Assembly (NCBI GenBank): GCA_014218235.1
Contig: CM024758.1
Location: 76,022,206 to 76,086,205, forward strand
Source of the DNA: Colocasia esculenta
Lineage: Eukaryota; Streptophyta; Magnoliopsida; Alismatales; Araceae
Direction of reading: 5' to 3'
Length of the DNA: 64,000 nt
Below the pieces are notes generated by a model that ran no database searches, was not told the origin of the DNA, and worked only from the letters and a program-made list of their open reading frames with translations. The position numbers and the translations under genes were made by a program. This document shows positions 43,524 through 55,513 of this stretch, piece after piece (position 1 is the first letter of the stretch; each line of letters starts with the position of its first letter).

Positions 43524-45271
43524 TGTTGGTTGAGTGTGTTTTGGAACTTCCTAAAGTTGTAATTTAATGATATCCAATCAACATCACTCATACCTTGATT
43601 TTGATGAGACAATGCTGCGATATTGATGATGACATATTGTGATTTTAATGATGAGATATTGTGACATGTTGTGATTTTGATGACGATATGTTGAACATGT
43701 TATACATTTTATACATATCACAATAATGCTTAAACAACATGTTTTTGATGTTTAATATCTCATATTTTAATGATAATATCTTGTACTAATGGTATATGTG
43801 TTAAATATTCAGGTTCACACACTTTTGTCTTGGTAGTGTCGACACTAGATCAAAGCAGGTCGACACTAGTCCCAGATTCCAGAAGACCCAGTTGTCAAGA
43901 CTGGGACGCAGGTCGACACTAGCTCAAAGCAAGTCGACACTAGTCCAGATTCCAGAAGGGCAGGTCGACACTAGCTCAATCAGTCGACACTAGTCCCAGA
44001 TTTCAGAAGGGCAGGTCGACACTATCTCAGGGCAGGTCGACACTAGAACCCAGTTTCCAGCAGACCAGTTTGCAGAAATGGGACAGCAGGTCGACACACC
44101 CTATGGGCAGGTCGACACAATCCGGAAACTCTGTGACTTAAAGTTTTCTTAGACACGTGGCTGCTTGGGATTTAGGGGATTTGACCTAGGGTTCCGTGCC
44201 CATTCACCCCAAAGCACTTTATGGACATATGGGGCTATAAATACCCATGTTCCTTGTACCCCAAAGAGAGAGAGCCCATACACTTCCTGAAGAACCTTTT
44301 TGGGCGGCTGAAAGGGGCTTTCCAGATCTGTCTCCATCTCCAGAAGTTTCAAGCCATCCTTTCAAGAGGAAGGACAAGGGAATCAAGGGGAATCCCTGGA
44401 GAGAAGGTTGCTGTGCAAGGCAAGGGAGCAGATCCAACTGAAGAGGCACATGAGAAGAAGGATCTCTGGCATTTCAGATGCCATCAAAGCAGAGCATCGC
44501 CATTGAGGAGGATCTCCATCGATTTCCATCAAGCCTTCTCAATTGAAGCGTCTGCAAGGCCTCTTCATTGAAGACACACTCTTTCTACATCTATTTGCTT
44601 TATTTCTGAGTTCGTTCTTCCTTAGTTCGTCAATGAGATTTGTGCATGAAGTTTTGTACAATTCTATGTACGAAACTGTCTTGAATCAGATCATTGCTAG
44701 AGGATCTGATCTCTTTTGTGTTTGATCTAGCTTTTGTACTCTGAGCCGTCGAGCTCAGGTTTGTGAGTCGTCGCACTCACTGTGTGGTTTGAGCCGTCGT
44801 GCTCAATTTGGAGTCGTCGTACTCCGGTTGTTGTTGAGAGCCGTCGTGCTCAGTTTGGAGTCGTCGTGCTCTAGGTGTTTCTTATGTCGTCGTGCTCAAG
44901 GGTGTTTGGAGTCATCGTGCTCCTGTGTGAGTTGTACTCAGGTTTTTGAGTAGTGTGGCCTCACTGTGTGAGGGGTGGACGTAGGAGTCACTGGAGGTGA
45001 TTTCTGAACCACCTAAAAATCCTTTGTGCATTGGTTTGATTTATGGTTTGCCTTTGTGTCTCGCTAGATGCATGCATAGGATTTCGTTCACACTACTAAT
45101 TGATTTGCTCACACACCCAAATCACACTTCAGATCAGTAAATTAATTGGGTGATTTGATCTCTGATTAGAAGTAATTTTAATTGCTTAGCTTCCGCTTCC
45201 GCGTTATTGGCATTAGATCTATTCAACCCCCCCCTTCTAGATCTGATCCTTCCACCCATCCGTTCCTAACA
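43524..45271 (+). repeat. 3' LTR of element E (1748 bp)
   Basis: Same length and termini as the 5' LTR. It has GTCGACAC words at 43838-44120, TATA at 44235-44243 and CGTCGTGCTC units at about 44741-44926. Small differences include ATGGGACGCAGG for ACAGCAGG near 43905 and a run of C near 45225. It ends at the junction with element F. Confidence 0.95.
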
Positions 45272-46648
45272 ATTTCTTGTTACTTAGTGAGCCCCTAGTT
45301 GGTCACTCACCTTGAGCCCATCATTAGCCTTGCTTTGAGCCCATTAACAGCCCAATTTCCATGAATATCCCATCCATTGTCTTTTAAAAGAGTCCATGTG
45401 CCTTAAATGCCTATTATTCTCCCATGTGATTGATCAATATTTTGAAAATAATCGATTTCCATTAACGCGACGTATCGTGGTGCCGCGTTCATCCTTTTCG
45501 CGCCTCCCTTGGCCGTCGCGACAGCCCATGCATATCCATGCATGTGGCTTCATAGTCGCGACAACTAAGGCCCTCGCGTTCATTGCGGTCACGTCCCTAC
45601 GATGCGTCGTGACTTCAGCCGCGGTAACAGCCTCTGCAACCACCTCCTATTTATCCTCTCATGGCTTTTATCTTAATCCCCTGCAACCTCCCAACCCATC
45701 TGAACACATCTAGGGGATGGGGGACTCTCTAAACCTCCTTTAGACTCTCACCCACGAGATTAATGATTTTATTCTTTTATTTGGGCAATTTATCACTTAA
45801 AATGGGATTGTTTCTCTCTCTCTATCTATATAAGCAGGCCCTTTTCTTTAGAAAGAGGGGTGCCCCATTTTTCACACCCGAAGGGCTGCCGAATTTTCCT
45901 TATATCTGGACTTAGCCTCGCAGCCCTCCCTTCTCCTCTCTTTTCCTCACATTTCCACCTCAAAACTTGTCCTTTTGCACATCTATGGAGCTTGGATTGT
46001 GAGGAGGACGACTCCCGATATTCCATCTGAAGCATCTAGGCACGCCATTGCATGCCAGGGAGTCACCCATATGGGGCTCTTTCTCTTTTCCTCCCTCTTT
46101 CTTCTTCCTCCTTCTTGCATGTCGTTTTATTTCTAGATAGATTGCATTCACCCTTCTTCCCACGTTTTTATACACCCCAGGTGTTTAAAATCCACCCCAG
46201 GTTCATTCCCTCCATGTTACTTCTTCCTCTTTTACTGTTGGATGGATACTCCACTTAACAAGTTCTAATAGGGTTCTTTTCTTATTTTTGTTGTTTTCGC
46301 AGGCACTCAAACAAGATCTCAAGAGGAGCTCTTATCCTCTGGCCGGCTAGAGGACAGGAAGAAGGTCTACACAAACTTCTCCCGCATTGTAGAGAACATG
46401 ACGGGATAAAGCGACGCGACCAGAGATGCGGCCCGTAGGGGCGTCGCGATATCAGCACCATCGCGACAGGTTTTGACGTCGTGATATCAGGTCCTTCCTC
46501 TGTTCTCTCTTCCTTTTCCTAGTATAGTTAGCCCCCTTTTCATTCTATATTTTGCAATTATATTAGGTGGCGATCACACCCCTTTCCATGCTATTATAGT
46601 CGACATATGTCTGTGTGTATTGGGGGGCGCACAATCCCCGTGATTACA
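45272..46648 (+). repeat. Probable 5' LTR of element F (left edge uncertain)
   Basis: The LTR end is placed at GATTACA (46648), 5 bases before the primer site. A TATA box lies at 45827-45834. GC words of the TCGCGAC/CGCGTTC type occur at 45466-45640 and 46410-46490. The true left end is either at E's insertion point or a short piece at 36576-36609 beyond E. No second LTR copy is available to prove the limits. Confidence 0.55.
45827..45834 (+). promoter_or_regulatory. TATA box of element F LTR
   Basis: TATATAAG in the context CTATCTATATAAGCAGG, a strong plant TATA box. It is followed by a pyrimidine-rich leader. Confidence 0.7.
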
Positions 46649-46653
46649 CCTTT

Positions 46654-46672
46654 TGGCGATCACAATGGGACC
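46654..46672 (+). other. Probable primer binding site of element F
   Basis: TGGCGATCACAATGGGACC resembles the TGGCGAC-x-GGGGACC primer site used by Ogre/Tat elements (tRNA-Arg type), with several mismatches. Its place, directly after a CA-ending LTR and 1.2 kb before gag, fits. Confidence 0.55.
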
Positions 46673-47870
46673 TTAAGTGCTACCCTCGTGAGTTGAGATT
46701 GGTTGATTGCCATTTTCCCTTCTTTAATGTCTTCATAGAGCCCTGTTAGGTTGTTATTTTCCTTTTATACGTTTTTTTGTTCTCTGTTGGAGTCGCGGCA
46801 TATCACGCAGACGCGACAAGATCGCATCTTCAAGAGAGGATGCGACATCAGGTCAATGTTTCTCCTCTTTTGTTTGCCTTAGTTTCACTTCTATGGATTC
46901 ATGTATGTCTCTTCCATGTCTTTTGGCCATGTGTGCTCGTGTTTCTGGGTGTTAGAATCCTGCTAGGGTTCGAGTTTCTCCTTTTCCTTCTATTGTAAGT
47001 TTTCGGGCTCTGTCGCGGTGGATCGTGGGGCCGCTACCAGTCGCGCCGTGGGGAATGTCGCGTCTACAGGTACGCATTGTTTGTTAATGTTTTGATCCAT
47101 GTGCCGGCTTCTCGGTGATTCATGACTTCTACTAGGTTAATCCGGTTGTTCCATGTTTGTATCATGTGTTAGGTTAGTTTGTGTACCTTGTATTTGTGCA
47201 TGACTACTGTTTTCTCGGGACTCTGTTGGTATCGCGGTAGGCCGTCCTGTCGCGATAAGGTCGCGGTGTACCTGCCAGCCGCGACTTTACCCGAGACCTG
47301 TTAGTCACCCTGTTTGGTCATTAGTTAGCTTGCATACATCTGGGCGCTTAGGCCTATGCATACACTACTCATCCCATTGTGTAGGTTGACCCCTTGGTTG
47401 GGTGAGCCCTCTAACCTGCGAGCACTCGTGGGTTGACTCGGGCCACCTTCCGAGGACCTCCGTAAGTCCCCGTGACCGTACGCACATTACGGCTCGCCGA
47501 GCAGGTTGTACCCGTTGCACCCCTAGTTTGAGCCACCCCCACTGTCAGTTGTGTGCCATCCCTAGCTACACCGGATGACTTGAGTTCACACCCTTAGGGC
47601 CCGCCCCACTTGACCAAGTGACTGTCTATTAACTTATTCATTTAAAAAGTCAAATGCGAATATTAAATTTGGGCGATAATCATGATAACTTGAATGCTTT
47701 TGGTATCTCCCTTCTCATCTCATAGTCCCTTCATGTTGTGATAAAGTCTAGGTTTGGTTGGTCTGTGTCATCTCCCCTAAATTATTTAGGCGCGGTGCAT
47801 GCGTCATTGTCTAGGTAGATCGAGTAGATCTCCTCCGTCCTTTGTATTATATTACAATCCTTTGTTCGAC
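46673..47870 (+). other. Leader of element F with TCGCGA-type words
   Basis: Untranslated leader between primer site and gag. Further CGCGAC/GTCGCG/GTCGCGAT words occur at 46790-46850, 47010-47070 and 47225-47290. No gene is recognised; short open frames here are composition effects. Confidence 0.5.
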
Positions 47871-49460
47871 ATGGACCAATTCCAGGTCCTTTCCGACGAT
47901 GTCCTGCCCATTTGGCTTTTCGAGGACGTGGCCCAACCTTCTGCGGCCGTTCTCCCCGGCACATCCAACCCCCTCTCGTCATTGGAGTCAATCCCGTCCT
48001 CCTTCTCCTCCAGGGGGAGATGACCCCCACTCCCATTTCAGTCAGCTTCTCCGCTTCTAACTTCGGACCAAGTCCGTGAATTTCTGATCACTGCCAAAGG
48101 CAAGCGACCCCTATCTCCACCCACTCACAATTCAGTCCAACATGCGACTTCCTCTGCCCCTGTCACTTCAGCACCGCACATACCCTCCGTCGTGACAGAC
48201 CCTACACCTCTCCGTCCTAGAGCTATCCATTTCTCTGACCCTAGCTACCTTCCTGCACGAGAAGTCCAGCCCATGTCCCCTCCAACCCCTCATTCTATAT
48301 GGCCGAACCTGGCCCCCTGCCCCACGAGAGGTCCTATTCTTTTGAGCGACCCGCTCCCTTATTCCTGCTCATCATGTCACGCCTCCCTCCGATTTCCTTA
48401 CGGAGTGGGTGACCATGAAGAGGGAGCTCTGACCTCAGGAGCTAATAGATCCACAGAAGGTCGCTGACATCCCCCTCCCATCCTTCCAACATCTCCAGGT
48501 TCCACCCCAATCAGAACTCCCTGTCTATCGGCGATATTCTTGGGTAGGTGACCCTTACGTGCATTTAAAAGATTTTGTGTATGAATCAGCACCACACAAG
48601 TACGACCGCCACCTCATGACATACTTGTTCAGAATCATCATTGGACGGTCCGGCCCTTGAATGGTTTTTTCCCTACCTCCAGAGGAAGCCAAAGATTTTC
48701 AGATCATTCAAGAAAGATTCTTGCAGCAGTTCCAAGATCTGGTGGGACCCGAATATTCTTTTGTTGATTTGGTGGCCGAGAAAATGAAATATGACGAGGA
48801 ATTTTTAATATATGCCGACAGATGGCGTTCCCTCGCTGCAAAAGTCCGCTGCCCAATGCCTGAGGAAGAAAAGATTAAGCTGCTGATCTCAAATGCCACC
48901 CCTACTTACCGGGCTATCCTAGCTATGAATGACATCACCACCATGCACCACTTGTATGGTCGAGCCCGCTTCATCCAAACACAACTTAAGGACTCACCTA
49001 TCCATTCTATGTTTGAGACCCCCAAATCTCGTTACCCTAAGAAGCCTCAGGGCCCAGTCACCGAGGGAGTCCAAACTAATGAACAAGTAGGTGCAATGAA
49101 TAACCCCCAAGGCCCGTGGGTAGGTCTCCCTATACTCAGCAGCCCCAACAACCATGGAACAACAATAGACAGCCTCCTCCTCAGGATCAGAACCCCCAGC
49201 AAGACCAGCATCAGTACAACCAACTCCCTCCCCCCCAAATGGTTTTGCCCCCAGAAAGCCCAATGGGCCCAAGAGAGCTCAGTACCCTCCTCTTCCAGAG
49301 ACCTTGGCCGACATCTTTGCAGCCCATACGTCTCTCAATGACCTTAGACTCCCTCTTGAGAAACCAAATTGGAACATGGCAGCGGACCCAGACGAAGTAC
49401 TGTGTGTACCATCGCCACCCGGGCCACAATGTGTCGGATTGCTTCCAATTCTGAGACATC
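47871..49460 (+). pseudogene. gag of element F
   Basis: Start chosen at the ATG at 47871 (MDQFQVLSDDVLPIWLFEDV), the first in-frame ATG after the leader. A Pro/Ser-rich N-terminal part is frameshifted near 48020 and 48465. The gag core follows: HLMTYLFRIIIGRSGP, then a 226-codon open stretch (48661-49341) with MVFSLPPEEAKDFQIIQERF, LQQFQDLVGPEYSF and EFLIYADRWRSLAAKVRCPM, which is the Retrotrans_gag fold of Tat elements. A Pro/Gln-rich spacer precedes the finger CVYHRHPGHNVSDC (49401-49442) and a stop at 49454. Its role would be particle formation. It is non-functional through frameshifts and stops. Confidence 0.82.
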
Positions 49461-50400
49461 ATATATGATCTTCATGAACACAGATTGATTGGGCAGAGAT
49501 GAAGAGGTTGATCCAAACCCTGAGGGACCAGCAGGGTCAAAGGCAGCAGCAACAGCAGTAGAGGCGACAACAGCCACAACCAACAACATTCCAACAACAA
49601 CAACAGCAACAATTCCAGCAGCCTTTCCAGCAACAATTCCCAACAACAACAGCAACCCCAGCAACCGGCAAATGAACTTAGCATAATCCGCAATCCCATG
49701 TCTCAACATCACCCGCTCCAAACCACAACCTGCTCCACCACCTCCTCCAGCTGCTCAAGTTAACCCAGTCATCCAGACCCACCACCAGAAGCCGCATGGA
49801 TCTTCGACAATGAGCACGAAGTGGCCAGCTTTTGGCCATTTCCCATACCACACATGCTCCCGTCATACTACATCCACCACACCCACCATTGCCACCCTCA
49901 CCTCGCCGCTGTACAGCTCCCCCCCGTCATACCACCAGTTGTCCCTTCGCCTATCAGCATCCCATTCTCCCCTACGCCAGTGCCACTATTACCCCCCTTC
50001 TGTTCTTGACACCACTCCCCCTCCACTCCACCATAACCTCGCCCTGCGGAGTAGGCGTATGTTTCACCGGATGTACCCAAATGCATCCGTACCTATGTTA
50101 GGTCAGCAAACCGAACCCCTCCATTGTCAGCAGCAGCGCAACAAGACTAACGAGATAGATCCTGTTCCGGGAACTCAATATGACATTTTGCAGCACTTGG
50201 ATCAGACTCCGGCAAAAATCTCCTCCTTGAGCTGATCAAGAGGTCACAGACCCACCAAGATGCCCTGAGACCTTTCTACAAAGGGTCATGGTCAGTGAAG
50301 AGATGAACCCTAACAATCTGCCTTCCGTACTCTCTATTGTGACAAAGGACCACAATTACCTTTTCTGATGGTGATTAGCTCCTCCAGAGGCCAGAAGAAT
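49461..50400 (+). other. Gag-protease spacer of element F, Gln/Pro-rich
   Basis: CAG/CAA-rich (CAACAACAACAGCAAC near 49590-49640) then Pro/His-rich sequence. Short open frames overlap on both strands and reflect repeat composition. It likely encodes the long low-complexity linker between the gag finger and protease (a Pro/Gln-rich linker is typical of this group). Confidence 0.55.
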
Positions 50401-51063
50401 GCCCTTGTGTGTGACTCTGACTATAAATAAAGTGGCCATTGATGCCGCATTGGTCGATACAAGGGCTTCCATTAATGTGTGTCCCTTGAGCACTTGAGAG
50501 CTTGCAACGTCCCCGAAGGCCGACTACAGCCTACTCCTACAACCATAGCCGTATATGACAATTCCCGGCGGGCTTGCCACGGCGTCATTTCTTTACAAGC
50601 CGAATTGGGCCCACTCGTCATGACAGTGGACTTCTACGTGCTAGATATTGATCCCACTTTTAAGGCCATCATAGGCCGACCATGGATTGAAGCATTAGGG
50701 GCAGTCCCCTCTACAGCCCATCAATGTTTGAAGTCCCCGTTTCAAGGGCGTATAGTCAAAGTCAAGAGTGCAGCAACTACCCACACTGTGGAGGCTATAG
50801 AAAAGATCATGTCGTCAGTCTGGCCATCCAATAAGCCTGTCATTTCGGTGCTTGACATAATTATCCCTGGGCTTACACTTTCTCCTCTAATCTCCCGATT
50901 GTGTCCCATCACTGGCAGCTATTCGGAGGATACGTTTGCAAATGCCAAAGGTTGGGATATCATGTTCAGGATTGGCTATCAGACAGGAAAAGGTTTGGGA
51001 GCCCATCAACAAGGGAGAACCAAGGTCATCGCTAGCATGAAAAATTTACAAAGCATGGCCTAG
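50401..51063 (+). pseudogene. Protease and G-patch region of element F
   Basis: Protease: VAIDAALVDTRASINVC, with active site D-T-R in place of D-T-G/D-S-G (50456-50464), then a frameshift near 50470 and the open stretch 50479-51063 with AVYDNSRRACHGVISLQAEL, MTVDFYVLDIDPTFKAIIGR and PWIEALGAVPSTAHQCLKSP. The end of this stretch is a G-patch: GWDIMFRIGYQTGKGLGAHQ (about 50953-51012) then QGRTKVIASMKN. G-patches bind nucleic acid and are a known feature of Ogre-like elements. The TAG at 51061 ends the frame. Non-functional because of the active-site change and frameshift. Confidence 0.82.
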
Positions 51064-51644
51064 GATACACAGAATGGGTCGCGCTCTCATCTGCTTCGTA
51101 GTCAGACCATGGGCCTCTTGCTTGGACATTATATGACCACTTCGTTAGAGACCTATACAGCCCGATATAACATCACAGTGCAAGAGGAACCAAGGTCAGC
51201 ATATCAAATCCTAGAGGCCCACGGCCCAGCAAGAAGAAGAAGCCGGAGACAAAGGCAGAAGAATCAGATCCTGAAGACTTAATCTCTGCAGTAAGTTCCC
51301 TATTCAAAGAAGACAACAACACACCCCCTCAGAGGCAGAAGCAGAAGAGCAGGGCCTTGAAGACCTTGTTTCATCAGTTTGTCATTTGTTCGTCGAGGAC
51401 AGTGTGGCACAATCGCCAGCAGTGATCGAATCAGCATTAGCAATCACCACTAGGCGACAGTTGCTTAGACTTGGTGAAAAGTTTGAAACCATGAACCTCA
51501 TCAACCCATCAACGGAGCTCTGGCCAGGGTATTCGTAGCCTTTCAATCATTTTGTGTCTTCCATCTTTGTTTATAAAACTCACCTACGCCCTTTTTCCCT
51601 CCCATCATTCTCCAGTTCTCTCCCCACGCTCTCGAAGCGTTAAC
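51064..51644 (+). pseudogene. Linker of element F downstream of G-patch
   Basis: Degenerate coding sequence (SRSHLLRSQTMGLLLGHYMT, RRRSRRQRQKNQILKT) with stops, then AT-rich DNA. The reverse transcriptase expected next is absent; element G starts at 51645. Confidence 0.45.
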
Positions 51645-53048
51645 TGATAATTACATAATTGTTATAAATAATTATTTATTTGATTGACAAATAATTGATA
51701 AATTCATAAGTTCTGTTATCATTTCATTACATGTGCGGAATTGATTAAATCTCTTTTGTGTTGTGATTGCAGGACTAATGGGCCAAGAAATGAGGTTTAC
51801 ATGGGCCAAGAAATCTTATTGGACCAAGAGATGAAGAGAGATTCTTTTCTCTCTCTATCTTTTCAATTTTTAAAATTCTCTCTCTTTTTAAATCACCTCT
51901 CTATTTCTAAAAATCTCTCCCTCTAATCTCCTCTTTCCTCTCTTCTCTCTACTATTTTAAAAAGAGATCTTTTCTCTTTCTCTCCTCATTCCTTCCTTCC
52001 CCCGTATTCTTTCACTACTTCTCTCCTCTCCTTCTCTTCTTCCTCCTCTGCTACCCTCCTCTCCCTCTCTGGCTCCCGGTCTCTCTCTCTTTCTCAGCGT
52101 CTTCGAAGCAGAACAGAAGCAGCAGAAAGCCGCCTGCCCGCGTGCGTCGCCTGCCAGCCGCGCGCGCTTCTCCACGCGCCCGCGCCCGGTGCCCCGGCCT
52201 ACCGCGCTCGCCACGCGCGCAGCCCCGTGCGCCCTCCTCTGGCGCACGCCACCGCCTGCCGTGCCTGCCGCGTGCCGCGCGCACGCCGTCCGCCTGCCAC
52301 GCCGCTGCCGCCCCCTCGCGCGGACGCCTCCACGCTCGCGCCACGCGCCCCTGCCGCACCTGCACTCGCCCGCACGTCCCACCACGCGTGCCTGCCGTGT
52401 GCCACCCTCTCTCTCCTCTCTACGTGCATGCATGCACGTAGAGAGCGCGCTCTCTCTCTCCTCTCGCGTCTCTTTCTCTCTCTCTCTCTTTCTCTCTCTC
52501 CTGCCGCGCGCTTTCTCTCTCCTTCCTCTCACGCGTCTCTCTTTCATCTTTCTCTCTCTCTCTCTCTCTCAGTGCTCTCTCTCCTCTCTCTATCTCTCGC
52601 GTCTCTCTCATCTCTCTCTTTCATCTCTCTCTCACTTCTCTTTTCTATCTCTCTATCTCTCTTTCTCGTTCTCTCTTCTTTCTCTCTCTATTTTGCATAT
52701 TATCTCAGTGTAATTGTTAATGGTTGTTGGTTAGAATAAAATATTTTGTTGTTAAGTATTTTTATTATTTAGTAGATTGTAATTTTAAATAGTGTCTTGT
52801 GTTTTCTCATTCACTCTTTCTCTCTCCCTCTCTCTTTATTTACTTAGCTTAGTTTATATTATTTCATGCAACATAATATCACCAAGTTATTTTCCTAATA
52901 AAAACCCAAGGTTTTCAATTCTAAAATCTTTTTCCCCGTGGATTCGACTCGGCTCTCACCACTTAACTATTGTTAAAATCTTTAGTATAGGCCGATTAAT
53001 TTTTAAGATTGTTAGCCACGTGTTTAACGACGCATTCGTGGGTTATCA
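51645..53048 (+). repeat. 5' LTR of element G (about 1404 bp)
   Basis: Placed between TGATAA (51645) and TTATCA (53048), a terminal inverted pair, and followed 5 bases later by a primer site. Only one copy is in the window, so the left edge is inferred. It contains a dense CT microsatellite at 51840-52090 and 52440-52700 around a CpG-rich core at 52130-52440 (CGCGCGC, GCCCGCGCCCGG). Long overlapping open frames on both strands in the core (Arg/Ala-rich) are composition artefacts. Confidence 0.65.
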
Positions 53049-53053
53049 ATTTT

Positions 53054-53071
53054 TGGCGCCATTGCCGGGGA
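53054..53071 (+). other. Primer binding site of element G (tRNA-Asp type)
   Basis: TGGCGCCATTGCCGGGGA differs by one base from TGGCGCCGTTGCCGGGGA, the complement of the 3' end of plant tRNA-Asp, used by Athila/Tat-type and related elements. Confidence 0.85.
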
Positions 53072-55413
53072 ATTAGATTTTTAGTTTTAATAATCTTGGT
53101 GTTTTTTGTATATATTCCATCTAACATTTTCTTTCTTTTTTATAGGTATTTGTGAATACGATGGAAATCTGAAAAAAAAAGACTTGCTCTACGAGGTAAG
53201 TCTTTCCCTTTCTTACCTTTTCTATTTTTTCTTTTATTTCCAAAAGAAAATGAGGGATGCGTTGAAGGTAAGTATCCATATACCCTTTAATTCTGTTTTT
53301 TTTTTTTTTTTGCATGCTCCATATTTTGGTAACTTAGAAAAAAATTTTCTTGTTGGCTAGTCAGATTCATTAATTAAAAAAAATCACTTGAATCCAATAA
53401 AAAGATGTCATTTGAAGATTAGAAACCTTCCATGTTTAGGACATGTATCATTTAGAATTTCATCTTTAGGAATGTCTTTTTGAATACTTTCCATTTTTGT
53501 CGAAGATTGCAGGAGGCAAGATGAGAATCTTTAACTTTCCAAAAGCATTCTCATGCATTTCCTGCTTGCATAGAACCCTTGTGTGAATTATGGTGTGCAT
53601 CTCATTGCTAAAATACTTTAAGGGGAATATCTTTAAATGATAAGGTGGGGATTTCATCACCCTTCCTTGACCTAGAAAACCATAGTTCTCCTGCATCTTT
53701 TTGCATTCCCAGCTCTTAATAAAAGGCAGTAGACATTGAACCTAGGTTCATACTGAGATTTTGGTCCACCTAGGCCCACTATCAAGTTTTGGAAACTGTT
53801 GTCTAAGGCTTGAGGTTAAGTGGCAAATGCCTAAGCGGGAAAGTGGTTCTCTAATTAGGTCCCTACGAAAGTAGGGGGAGCCTCCCACTACCGCACCTCT
53901 TACCTGGCCAGTGGACATACATGTTAGTAGACTTAGGTTGGGTCTAAGTCACTTTGTGATAAAGCTTACTTTTAGATCCCAGATCCCTAGGTCAATTAGG
54001 TTAATTGTTTGCAACTTATTTGTCCTGCCTAAAAAAAAATTAAAAATTAAAAAAAAATAACTAAAAGAGGAAAAAAAAGTCTCATCTTTCTTATTCACAA
54101 TCATATGTGGGCCAAACCTAGCACATTATATAGGCCATGGCCCAAACCAATTTTCATCTCTCATTCAAAATGCCCAGCCTACTTTGAAAATACACATTTC
54201 TTGTCAGCCCACTATGAAATACATCCCCCCCTGGGGTGGCCCAACTCTCTCTTTTACCCAAGATCAGGCCCACCATACTAATTTGTTCCATAATGGGCCA
54301 TCTTTCACTCAAGCAGAAACACAATATTTTCAATGGCCTTCCACCTCCACTCCTTACCCAAAGATGAACAATACGTCCCTCCTACAGAATTGAGTTTGCT
54401 TTACCAAGATCCACAAGGGGAAATTCAGGACACTTTCTGGTGCCGAAATCATCTCATGGTTCAATGAAGGATTCTTTAGTACTGATCTGCATGTATGTTT
54501 ATCAAATGCTCCAAAAGGTACACCTTTCTAACCACTTGGAGAGATAATCCACATTTGATACAGAGCGATCACCGATTGTGGCCCCAAGCCCAAAATCCTC
54601 CCAACAATAACTTTCATCCTTGTGTCCAATTTCAAAATAATATTCATGATCAAGGCCATGATGGGGGGACAACATGCAGATCCACAGCCCACCCCACTCC
54701 CACATCTCCCTCGCAATCAGGCCTCTTTGATGATCATTTGGGCAATTTATGCAAAAATTCCATGATAACCAACATGTCTTTCAGCAAACATTCACCCAAC
54801 AACAACAAAAATAAGAGCAATCATTTGTCAAAACTGACCTCCTGATTACTCAATTGATGGAAATCAGAAGGAGGCAAGGTAGCCAATCATTATGTCAACC
54901 CATTGACAACCATGAACATTATTATCTTGATTGTGGACCAACAATTTGACTCTCAAATTCCATCCACAACTTCTCATCCAACATGATTGTGGACATACCC
55001 ACTTGGAAATTGAGAGATAATATAATGGGTCAAATCAAGAGGAGATGAGTGCCACTGAAAATCAATCCATAGTCTTGACCTAACTTGAAACTGACCATCA
55101 AGAAAACTCAATCTAATGTCATATTTGAGGAAAGCTCTAGTGAGTTATCTGAACTCAGTTGGGGGGAGAAGAGAAAGAATGTCATCTAGATGGTGGATCC
55201 AAGTTTGATGTGACATTATTTCAAGTGGGTGACGAAGAAGATGTGAGTTTGGAGAAAGAGCTGGATGTAATCATCAATCATTCTTCTTGGTGAGAGAAGA
55301 ATTAGAAATTCTGCCTGAAGTCCACATTGACTGGGTCTCTCTTGATTTCAAGAAAGACATGGAACTCCTACCTCTCTCTGACCTTGGCAAATCCAGTATG
55401 TTCTTGGGCATGC
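53072..55413 (+). other. Interior of element G, mostly non-coding
   Basis: No retroviral domain recognised in 2.3 kb. Features: a T17 run near 53298, a possible hairpin CCTACGAAAGTAGG at 53863-53876, an A-rich stretch at 54030-54080, and a degenerate open stretch at 54184-54393 (Pro/Thr/Ser/Gln-rich) that may be decayed gag. It is cut by the N gap. It may be a large retrotransposon derivative (LARD-like) or the 5' part of an Athila-like element. Confidence 0.45.
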
Positions 55414-55513
55414 NNNNNNNNNNNNNNNNNNNNNNNNNNNNNNNNNNNNNNNNNNNNNNNNNNNNNNNNNNNNNNNNNNNNNNNNNNNNNNNNNNNNNNN
55501 NNNNNNNNNNNNN
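55414..55513. other. 100-base assembly gap (N)
   Basis: Exactly 100 N, the conventional placeholder for a gap of unknown size. The sequences on either side come from different contexts, so distance and adjacency are not proven. Open frames across it are not real. Confidence 0.99.

Larger units (their letters stand above)
36610..45271 (+). mobile_element. Element E: SIRE/Maximus-like Ty1/copia element lacking pol (8.66 kb)
   Basis: Two LTRs of exactly equal length (1748 bp) start TGTTGG and end CCTAACA. The first is followed by a tRNA-Met primer site, and the second is preceded by AAAAAGGGGAGAT. The interior has a SIRE-type gag with two zinc knuckles and the QVWVPK-like gag end near 41180, but no protease, integrase, RT or RNase H; instead a non-coding 3' region with GGGGGAGT motifs follows. 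Target duplication is imperfect: CATTT (36605-36609) against ATTTC (45272-45276), sharing ATTT. It is probably a deletion derivative mobilised by a full-length relative. Confidence 0.9.
45272..51644 (+). mobile_element. Element F: Tat/Ogre-like Ty3/gypsy element, truncated before RT
   Basis: Order on the plus strand: LTR end, a PBS-like TGGCGATCACAATGGGACC, a long leader, gag with a CX2HX4HX4C finger, protease and G-patch, then truncation by element G at 51645. The sequences LGRPWIEALGAVPS-like (IIGRPWIEALGAVPSTAHQC) and GYQTGKGLGAHQQGR are typical of Tat-lineage (Ogre/Retand/TatIV) elements, which combine a large gag, a glycine-rich patch and a tRNA-Arg-like primer. RT, RNase H and integrase are not present. 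The 5' boundary is obscured by element E. Confidence 0.82.

Noticed and set aside
48398..48595. Minus-strand open frames over element F gag
   Set aside because: Shadows of the plus-strand gag sequence.
51957..52713. Long overlapping open frames on both strands (up to 196 codons, Arg/Ala/Ser-rich)
   Set aside because: They come from CT repeats and CpG-rich low-complexity DNA in the element G LTR; frames are open on both strands at once and no domain is visible.
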